Assembly (NCBI GenBank): GCA_937928035.1
Contig: CALFWA010000225.1
Span: 1 to 6,575 of the forward strand
Reading direction: 5' to 3'
Source of the DNA: an uncultured Caldilinea sp.
GTDB taxonomy: Bacteria; Chloroflexota; Anaerolineae; Caldilineales; Caldilineaceae
DNA: 6,575 bases
Shown: piece after piece, positions 1 through 6,575 of the stretch
How positions within the stretch are numbered: position 1 is the stretch's first letter
Layout: the number at the start of each line of letters is the position of its first letter
Made by a program: the position numbers and the translations under genes
The notes under the pieces: model-generated
The model's input: the letters and a program-made list of their open reading frames with translations, nothing else
Told to the model about the DNA's origin: nothing
The model's database searches: none

Positions 1-840
<840 letters not shown>

Positions 841-848
841 GATTTCTT

Positions 849-993
<145 letters not shown>

Positions 994-994
994 T

Positions 995-1035
<41 letters not shown>

Positions 1036-1067
1036 GGATTCGATATCCAATTCATTTGAGGGCATAT

Positions 1068-1292
1068 ATGACGAAATCTGCTGTAACGCCCAAGCCGGAG
1101 AATCGCATCGTCCGTTATTTGAAGGATACGCGCGCCGAAATCGCAAAGGTCACATGGCCGACTCGAGAAGAAGGGTTAAGGCTGTCTGCGATTGTCTTTG
1201 TGGTGACAATTATCTCGACTATCGTTCTGTTCGGTGTGGATTCGTTGTTCGGATTTATCATCGGTCTGCTGATCCGAGGAACGGCGGGGTAA
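1068..1292 (+). CDS. secE: Preprotein translocase subunit SecE
   Basis: SecE is the small essential subunit of the SecYEG channel in the cytoplasmic membrane; it clamps SecY. The 74-residue product has an N-terminal basic amphipathic segment (RIVRYLKDTRAEIAKVTWP, about residues 13-31) carrying the family motif with KVTWPTREE. A single hydrophobic membrane segment follows at about residues 39-69. This is the one-TM short form found in most bacteria other than enterics. The ATG at 1068 was chosen because GAGGG (1058-1062) sits five bases before it. An in-frame TTG at 1056 would add four residues but overlaps that ribosome site. nusG follows after a 49-base gap, the usual pairing, and the two are probably co-transcribed. 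rpmG, often found just before secE, is absent. Confidence 0.95.
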   Translation: MTKSAVTPKPENRIVRYLKDTRAEIAKVTWPTREEGLRLSAIVFVVTIISTIVLFGVDSLFGFIIGLLIRGTAG

Positions 1293-1341
1293 TCTGTGCG
1301 GAACGATTGAAGGCTTGCGAGAGCGAGCAGGGGAGGCGAAA

Positions 1342-1962
1342 ATGGCCGAACAACCGAAACATGAGCAGCTTTCGAGCGAGATGCAAACCGAACAGCCGGT
1401 CGTCGCCGATGAGTCTGCAACGGCAGATGAAAAGCCTCGCGCGCAATGGTACGTTGTTCACAGTTACTCCGGCATGGAGAACAAGGTGAAGAAAAACATC
1501 GAACACCGCGCCGAATCGATGGGAATGACCGACCAGATTCTGGAAGTGGTGGTGCCGACGGAGACCGAAATCGAAATACGGAACGGCGTGCGTCGAGAGG
1601 TCGAGCGGCGCGTCTTTCCCGGCTATATCTTGGTTCACATGATCATGACCGAAGATAGCTGGTACGTCGTGCGCAACAGCCCAGGGGTGACCGGCTTCGT
1701 CGGGATGGGCAACAAGCCGACGCCGCTTAGCCAGGAAGAAGTCGACAAAATCATGAAGCGCATCGAATCGGATGCGCCTCGCATTAAGGTCAGTTTCCAA
1801 CGCGGGGAGCATGTGCGCATCCTCAGCGGCCCGTTCGCCGAGTTCACAGGCGTGGTCGACGACATCTTTCCGGATAAAGGCAAGGCGAGGGTGCTCGTCA
1901 GTTTCTTCAACCGCGAGACGCCGGTTGAGGTGGATTTTGTTCAGTTGGCGCGCGACGCCTAA
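1342..1962 (+). CDS. nusG: Transcription termination/antitermination factor NusG
   Basis: NusG binds the RNA polymerase clamp through its NGN domain and contacts ribosomal protein S10 or Rho through its KOW domain. The 206-residue product has an acidic, low-complexity N-terminal tail of about 34 residues. The NGN domain begins at AQWYVVHSYSGMENKVKKN and runs to about residue 140 (including RRVFPGYILV and SWYVVRNSPGVTGFVG). The KOW domain covers about residues 150-206 (GEHVRILSGPFAEFTGVV, ending VDFVQLARDA). The ATG at 1342 is preceded by GGGGAGG (1330-1336) at good spacing. A TTG at 1315 would add nine residues but has no comparable ribosome site. It lies 49 bases after secE. The wording of the NGN domain is the main reason for suggesting Chloroflexota. 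Confidence 0.96.
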   Translation: MAEQPKHEQLSSEMQTEQPVVADESATADEKPRAQWYVVHSYSGMENKVKKNIEHRAESMGMTDQILEVVVPTETEIEIRNGVRREVERRVFPGYILVHMIMTEDSWYVVRNSPGVTGFVGMGNKPTPLSQEEVDKIMKRIESDAPRIKVSFQRGEHVRILSGPFAEFTGVVDDIFPDKGKARVLVSFFNRETPVEVDFVQLARDA

Positions 1963-2026
1963 GCCATTGCAAAAGAGGGTCGCCCGCTTCTGATAGAGTG
2001 AATCAATAGAAAAGTAACGTACATCG

Positions 2027-2054
2027 TTGGACAATTAAGCAAATTTTTTATTTT
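2027..2054 (+). promoter_or_regulatory. Weak candidate promoter for rplK-rplA
   Basis: TTGGAC (2027-2032) and TATTTT (2049-2054) are spaced by 16 bases in the only strongly AT-rich patch between nusG and rplK. Transcription would begin near 2061, giving a leader of about 66 nt that starts just before the structured segment at 2070-2114. Both boxes are imperfect, so this is tentative. Confidence 0.35.
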
Positions 2055-2069
2055 GGCTGAGCCTGGGAG

Positions 2070-2552
<483 letters not shown>

Positions 2553-2566
2553 AGCGGACAAATCAC

Positions 2567-2596
2567 GTGGGAGGGTCACTGACCCGTTATCACCAC
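2567..2596 (+). promoter_or_regulatory. Putative L1-binding mRNA operator (rplK-rplA intergenic)
   Basis: GTGG (2567-2570) pairs with CCAC (2593-2596). GGGTC (2573-2577) pairs with GACCC (2581-2585) over a three-base loop ACT. Between the stems is an asymmetric internal loop, GA on the left and GTTATCA on the right. Two short helices separated by such a loop imitate the L1 site on 23S rRNA, the known basis of L1 autoregulation. The ribosome site of rplA (AAAGGGG) starts two bases later, so L1 binding would block its translation. Assignment rests on structure and position. Confidence 0.65.
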
Positions 2597-2609
2597 AAAG
2601 GGGTGAACA

Positions 2610-3329
<720 letters not shown>

Positions 3330-3381
3330 GGCGAGGCCGTTAGCCTTCAAGGCCAAGGATCACAAACCGACAGAGAAACAC

Positions 3382-3412
3382 AAAGAGCGGAGCTGCGGCT
3401 CCGCTCTTTTGT
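3382..3412 (+). terminator. Rho-independent terminator after rplA
   Basis: AGAGCGGAGC (3384-3393) and GCTCCGCTCT (3398-3407) form a perfect 10-bp stem with a TGCG loop. A-T pairs at the base extend it, and a T-run at 3407-3410 plus 3412 follows. This ends the rplKA transcript and isolates it from hslO. Confidence 0.9.
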
Positions 3413-3460
3413 CGAAAAAGTAAAGGTTAAAAACACAATCAACGAGGCGGATAGCCGGGA

Positions 3461-3473
3461 AGGAGAACCTCCT
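3461..3473 (+). promoter_or_regulatory. Shine-Dalgarno of hslO inside a small inverted repeat
   Basis: AGGAG (3461-3465), the only plausible ribosome site of hslO, is followed by AAC and then CTCCT (3469-3473), its exact complement, ending against the GTG start. A five-pair hairpin would hide the ribosome site. It could act as a simple thermosensor or a translation damper; it could also be chance. Confidence 0.5.
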
Positions 3474-4358
3474 GTGGAAAACTATCTCGTACGCGCATTG
3501 ACCAAGAAAAGCGGCATCCGCGGCCTGGCCTGTCTGACCACCGGCGTCGTTTTGGAGGTGGCGCAGCGCCACGATGCGTCGCCGGCGGCCACGGCTGCGC
3601 TTGGCTATGGATTGACCGGCGTTGCTTTACTGGGCGCGTTGCTGAAGGTGCAGCAGCGCGTCGGGCTCAAAATTGAAGGAGATGGCCCTCTGGGCAAAAT
3701 GATCATCGAATCGGACAGCTACGGTCACCTGCGCGGCTATATTGAACACCCTGACGTCGCCATGGCCCCTCCGATCGACGCCGACAAGGTGGCCGAATTG
3801 ATCGGACATCAGGGACAGCTTACGGTCATCAAGGACCTTCAGCTGAAGGATCTCTATGAAAGCGTCGTGCCGCTGCAAACCGGGCGACTCGACGTCGATC
3901 TGACCTATTATCTGATCATGTCGGAACAGGTGCCGTCCGTGGTGGAAATCAGCGCGCCGGTGGACGCAAACGGCGTATTGCGGGTGGCCGGCGGGTTGTT
4001 GCTGCAGCTGATGCCGGGCGGAGACCTGGAAAAACTGCGCCAGATGGCGGAGCGTTTGGATGACCTGCCGTCGCTCGATGCGCTGTTGAGCAACGGCGAA
4101 ACTCCTCAATCCATCCTCGCCACCCTGTTCAGCGCGCATGACGACTATGACGTGTTGGAGGTGCGTGCGCTGCAATTCCGCTGTGAGTGCAGTTGGGAAC
4201 GCTCCCGCCAGGCGTTGAAAGCGCTCAGCGCCCAGGAACTGGAAGAACTGCTGGCGGAAGGGGAAGCGGTGATCGAATGCCATTTCTGCCGAGAGCACTA
4301 CCGGTTCGACCGCAACGAGATCCAGGCGCTTCTCGATGAGAAGGCGAAAAGCAATTAA
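3474..4358 (+). CDS. hslO: Hsp33 redox-regulated molecular chaperone
   Basis: Hsp33 is a cytoplasmic holdase activated when oxidative stress plus unfolding strips zinc from four C-terminal cysteines. The 294 residues match the family length. The N-terminal chaperone domain opens ENYLVRALTKKSGIRGLACL and contains GDGPLGKMIIESDSYGHLRG, YIEHP and GQLTVIKDL. The C-terminal zinc switch has C237-x-C239 (FRCECSWER) and C269-x-x-C272 (ECHFCREHYRF), so all four ligands are present and the protein should be redox-competent. The GTG start at 3474 gives the canonical N-terminus and has AGGAG eight bases before it. It lies alone between the rplA terminator and the rplJ promoter. I found no convincing promoter between 3413 and 3460, so read-through past the terminator or an atypical promoter may drive it. 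Confidence 0.96.
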   Translation: MENYLVRALTKKSGIRGLACLTTGVVLEVAQRHDASPAATAALGYGLTGVALLGALLKVQQRVGLKIEGDGPLGKMIIESDSYGHLRGYIEHPDVAMAPPIDADKVAELIGHQGQLTVIKDLQLKDLYESVVPLQTGRLDVDLTYYLIMSEQVPSVVEISAPVDANGVLRVAGGLLLQLMPGGDLEKLRQMAERLDDLPSLDALLSNGETPQSILATLFSAHDDYDVLEVRALQFRCECSWERSRQALKALSAQELEELLAEGEAVIECHFCREHYRFDRNEIQALLDEKAKSN

Positions 4359-4380
4359 TGTGCGCCGTTCGCCGCAAAAT

Positions 4381-4409
4381 TTGTTCGATCAGGAAAAAGT
4401 CCTTATACT
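4381..4409 (+). promoter_or_regulatory. Sigma-70-type promoter for rplJ-rplL
   Basis: TTGTTC (4381-4386) and TATACT (4404-4409, five of six -10 consensus bases) are separated by exactly 17 bases. The expected start at about 4416-4418 would place the whole L10 leader in the transcript. It begins 22 bases after the hslO stop, so rplJL can be transcribed independently. Confidence 0.7.
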
Positions 4410-4436
4410 ATTTCTTTAGGAATCAAACGGACAGAT

Positions 4437-4598
4437 GTCCTGCCTGATGCTGAAGACAGCAGGTGCAAGTGTAAATGGCCGGCTTGCCGGTCAGCCTGCC
4501 GAGGCGAAAGGACGATAAATTCTTTCTGCACATGACTCTGTGCACAAGAATTTGCCTTGCTCTGCGCCCTTCTGCATCAGCGGAAGGGCGTTTTGTTT
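4437..4598 (+). ncRNA. Ribosomal protein L10 leader (cis-regulatory RNA)
   Basis: The segment has the features of the bacterial L10 leader, where L10(L12)4 binds a kinked RNA and controls rplJL. The core GAAGACAGCAGGTGC and the distal CCTGCCGAGGC match the conserved sequences I know for this family. GTCCT (4437-4441) pairs with AGGAC (4509-4513) and GCCT (4442-4445) with AGGC (4502-4505). GCAGG (4459-4463) pairs with CCTGC (4495-4499). A seven-pair stem TGGCCGG/CCGGTCA lies at 4476-4493. A second hairpin, AAATTCTT/AAGAATTT plus TGCACA/TGTGCA, spans 4517-4553. The element ends in an intrinsic terminator at 4565-4598, so transcription attenuation is the likely mode. Confidence 0.85.
4565..4598 (+). 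terminator. Attenuator terminator at the end of the L10 leader
   Basis: CGCCCTTC (4565-4572) pairs with GAAGGGCG (4583-4590). U-G, G-C and C-G pairs extend it to 11 pairs over an ATCA tetraloop. TTTTGTTT follows at 4591-4598. It lies 42 bases before rplJ and after the L10 leader, so it must be conditionally read through for the stalk proteins to be made. Confidence 0.85.
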
Positions 4599-4639
4599 GG
4601 TGCAATTAAAAAATTTCCAATGGAAAGGGGGGATGTCGT

Positions 4640-5170
<531 letters not shown>

Positions 5171-5272
5171 TTCTGAAGCCTGGACCGTGCAACGCGCCGG
5201 CATTGTTCAGAGTTTTGAAGAGCGCACCGATTTTGTAGAAAAATTGAGATTGAGCATAGGAGGATTTACAAA

Positions 5273-5662
<390 letters not shown>

Positions 5663-5848
5663 CTTTTGGCGTCAACAAGTTGCGCCTACAGGTGGGGCAA
5701 TTGCGCACTTCGTGACACCATTGATCTTGAGGCGTCAAGTCGATATAAATCGGTATAAATCGGTGACAACCGTCTCATCACTGGGGATTTTGCGCCCGAT
5801 TTGCACATTTTGTTAGGCGCAATAGACTAGCCTAGGACTGAAAATTTC
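5663..5848 (+). other. Non-coding spacer after rplL with short repeats and dyads
   Basis: No credible gene is seen. The spacer holds a near-perfect dyad GGCG-T-CAAC/GTTG-CGCC (5668-5686) and the octamer GGCGTCAA twice (5668-5675 and 5731-5738). It also has a tandem decamer (5744-5763), an inverted repeat TTGCGCC/GGCGCAA (5790-5796 and 5816-5822), and the palindrome CTGAAAATTTCAG (5838-5850) leading into the terminator. The density of small symmetric motifs suggests an old insertion boundary more than a regulated leader. Confidence 0.5.
5744..5763 (+). repeat. Tandem duplication of TATAAATCGG
   Basis: The decamer TATAAATCGG occurs twice with no gap (5744-5753 and 5754-5763). It lies 81 bases after rplL. 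It may be simple slippage or the remains of a binding-site pair. Confidence 0.8.
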
Positions 5849-5885
5849 AGGCGCTGCGATTTGCCTCGCAGAGCCTTTCTTTTTT
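5849..5885 (+). terminator. Rho-independent terminator of rplJ-rplL
   Basis: AGGC (5849-5852) pairs with GCCT (5873-5876). CTGCGA (5854-5859) pairs with TCGCAG (5866-5871), with a G/A mismatch between the two helices and a TTTGCC loop. TTTCTTTTTT-like sequence follows at 5876-5885. The T-run is on the + strand side, so it ends transcripts coming from rplL, 187 bases after its stop. Confidence 0.8.
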
Positions 5886-5931
5886 AGCCGACGCACGGCG
5901 AGAGGTTGGCAGCAAACGCTGGTTAGGCCGC

Positions 5932-6070
5932 CGCGCAAGCCGCTATAAGCAAAGCCTGCATGCGGACGGCAGTCCGCCGCCCCGTTAGGTCGCCGCTGCG
6001 CAGCGGCGACCTCTAACAAGATGCGTTTGAGCCGCAGCGCCGAAGGCGTCGTGGGCTTAAAGTGTCGTTG
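5932..6070. repeat. Cluster of palindromes with GTTAGG/CTAAC motifs (attC-like or other palindromic repeats)
   Basis: GTTAGGC (5932-5938), GTTAGGT (5984-5990) and CTCTAAC (6011-6017) occur within 86 bases. They flank GCGGAC-GGCA-GTCCGC (5962-5977) and a very strong palindrome (5987-6012). From 6012 to about 6070, TCTAACAAG, TTTGAGCCG, a central imperfect dyad and GGGCTTAAA stand in the order seen in integron attC sites. However, the last box does not fit GTTRRRY. The transposase homology on the - strand stops where this cluster begins. It could be degenerate attC sites or a genome-wide palindromic repeat family. Confidence 0.45.
5987..6012. repeat. Perfect 26-bp palindrome
   Basis: The 13 bases AGGTCGCCGCTGC (5987-5999) are followed directly by their exact reverse complement (6000-6012). 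GTTA before and CTAAC after allow the pairing to continue around a small bulge. Such a GC-rich cruciform is a typical core of palindromic mobile repeats. Confidence 0.9.
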
Positions 6071-6359
6071 TTTGGAATGATCATCGTGCCAACAGACAAT
6101 CTCATTTTCATCGGTGTACGGTTTCTCGGCAATGCTGTCGTCCACGATCATGACGCCTTCTGCGCTTTCCATCTTGCGAACGTGTGGCTTGACAACCCGC
6201 CACAAATCGGCTGACGTTTGTGCTTCGCTTGCCAGAAAGCGTTGCACTTGATCATGACTGACTTCTCCGTTCAAGAGAGAAGACAAGCCAGCCGCAGTAG
6301 TTTGCCCGAGGGCGCTAATCAGAATCGCTGTACAAGTCCACGAGTTTGCTGTTTTTCAT
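6056..6359 (-). pseudogene. DDE transposase, N-terminal remnant with frameshift
   Basis: Read on the - strand from an ATG at 6359-6357, the product starts MKNSKLVDLYSD. At position 6323 the frame must shift to continue as LISALGQTTAAGLSSLLNGE, VSHDQVQRFLASE and TSADLWRVVKPHVRKMESA. It then continues as GVMIVDDSIAEKPYTDENEI and VCWHDDHSK. This matches the N-terminus of a DDE transposase group I know by its VDDSI/EKPYTDEN/CWHYDHS motifs, with VDDS carrying the first catalytic Asp. I place it as IS4/IS701-like but cannot fix the family. The frameshift fits a loss of two bases (or gain of one) in a D-Y-L-I-S stretch. After about 6056 the frame runs on into the palindrome cluster with no recognisable transposase, so the catalytic C-terminus is missing. 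Confidence 0.8.
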
Positions 6360-6366
6360 ACGTCAA

Positions 6367-6398
6367 GTTTACTCAAAACTGCGTAAAGTGAAGTAAAC
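6367..6398. repeat. Inverted repeat between the two transposase remnants
   Basis: GTTTACT (6367-6373) is the reverse complement of AGTAAAC (6392-6398). Both lie in the 41 bases between the stop of one transposase and the start of the other. CGTCA also appears directly repeated at 6361-6365 and 6399-6403. These may be parts of insertion-sequence ends, but no complete terminal repeat pair can be shown inside the window. Confidence 0.45.
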
Positions 6399-6400
6399 CG

Positions 6401-6575
6401 TCATAAGTTTTTAGAAACATGGTAACGCGAATCAGCAGTAAGGTTGTTCTGGGATGCCATCATCTTTTCTGCGGACTTCACAACTTCATCGATATTATCC
6501 TGGAGCTTATTCGCACATGCTTTATCTTTCAAGAAACGCCAGAAACGTTCAATCGGGTTCAGGTCTGAACAATGC
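6401..6575 (-). CDS. IS630-type transposase, C-terminal part, cut by window edge
   Basis: On the - strand the frame is open from the window edge to a TGA at 6403-6401 and gives 57 residues. The visible start HCSDLNPIERFWRFLKDKA has the DLNPIERFW motif of IS630-family transposases, whose Glu is the third residue of the DDE triad. The end DSRYHVSKNL resembles the usual IS630 C-terminus (RFHVSK). The stop looks natural, and no frameshift is seen in this part. Composition is more AT-rich than the ribosomal genes, consistent with a mobile origin. Most of the protein lies beyond 6575, so I cannot say whether the element is intact. It ends 41 bases before the start of the second transposase remnant, on the same strand. 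Confidence 0.85.
   Translation of the reverse strand, partial: HCSDLNPIERFWRFLKDKACANKLQDNIDEVVKSAEKMMASQNNLTADSRYHVSKNL

Noticed and set aside
1258..2034. Long open frame on the - strand across nusG (258 codons)
   Set aside because: It is a shadow of the GC-rich nusG gene; the product is His/Arg-rich without domains, and nusG is certain on the + strand.
3409..3433. Promoter for hslO in the A-rich stretch after the rplA terminator
   Set aside because: TTGTCG and TAAAAA are spaced by only 13 bases and no better pair was found, so it was not listed as a feature.
3627..4298. 223-codon - strand frame inside hslO
   Set aside because: Low-complexity His/Gln/Arg-rich shadow opposite a fully convincing Hsp33.
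5215..5241. Promoter between rplJ and rplL (TTGAAG with TAGAAA)
   Set aside because: Spacing is only 15 bases and both boxes are weak; co-transcription from the rplJ promoter explains rplL.
5987..6017. CRISPR-like repeat
   Set aside because: There is a single palindrome, no regularly spaced unique spacers and no cas genes in the window.
5813..6055. C-terminal half of the - strand frame that continues from the transposase remnant
   Set aside because: The translated palindromes and terminator give Arg/Pro/Ala-rich sequence with no transposase motifs; the open frame is chance read-through.

Overview
The window is a stretch of a GC-rich bacterial chromosome: the classic tuf / tRNA-Trp / secE-nusG / rplK-rplA / rplJ-rplL translation cluster, all on the + strand, followed by an insertion-sequence graveyard on the - strand. 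Phrasing in NusG (ERRVFPGYILV, SWYVVRNSPGVTGFVG), the tRNA-Trp placed before secE, and an hslO gene inside the cluster lean toward Chloroflexota (Anaerolineae/Caldilineae-like). This is recognition from memory without a database, so the phylum is tentative.

Layout: (1) 1-840, 3' two thirds of tuf, cut by the window edge. (2) 849-1030, a promoter candidate inside a 10-bp inverted repeat, tRNA-Trp(CCA), and a strong hairpin. (3) 1068-1962, secE and nusG. (4) 2027-3329, a possible promoter and structured leader, rplK, an L1-type operator hairpin, rplA, closed by a clear intrinsic terminator at 3382-3412. (5) 3474-4358, hslO (Hsp33) with its Shine-Dalgarno inside a small inverted repeat. (6) 4381-4598, a good promoter and a ribosomal protein L10 leader ending in an attenuator-like terminator, then rplJ (TTG start) and rplL. 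(7) 5663-5885, a spacer with short repeats and the terminator of rplJL. (8) 5932-6070, a cluster of palindromes and GTTAGG/CTAAC motifs resembling integron attC sites or another palindromic repeat family. (9) 6056-6359, the N-terminal part of a DDE transposase with a frameshift and no C-terminus. (10) 6401-6575, the C-terminus of an IS630-type transposase.

The + strand genes work together in translation and export: EF-Tu delivers aminoacyl-tRNA to the ribosome, NusG couples RNA polymerase to ribosomes, SecE is part of the protein export channel, and L11, L1, L10 and L12 build the L1 stalk and the factor-binding stalk. The r-protein genes carry feedback RNA elements (L1 operator, L10 leader). 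Hsp33, a redox-activated chaperone, sits between the L11-L1 and L10-L12 units with transcription boundaries on both sides. Two usual neighbours are absent: rpmG between tuf and secE, and rpoB after rplL, where mobile-element debris lies instead.
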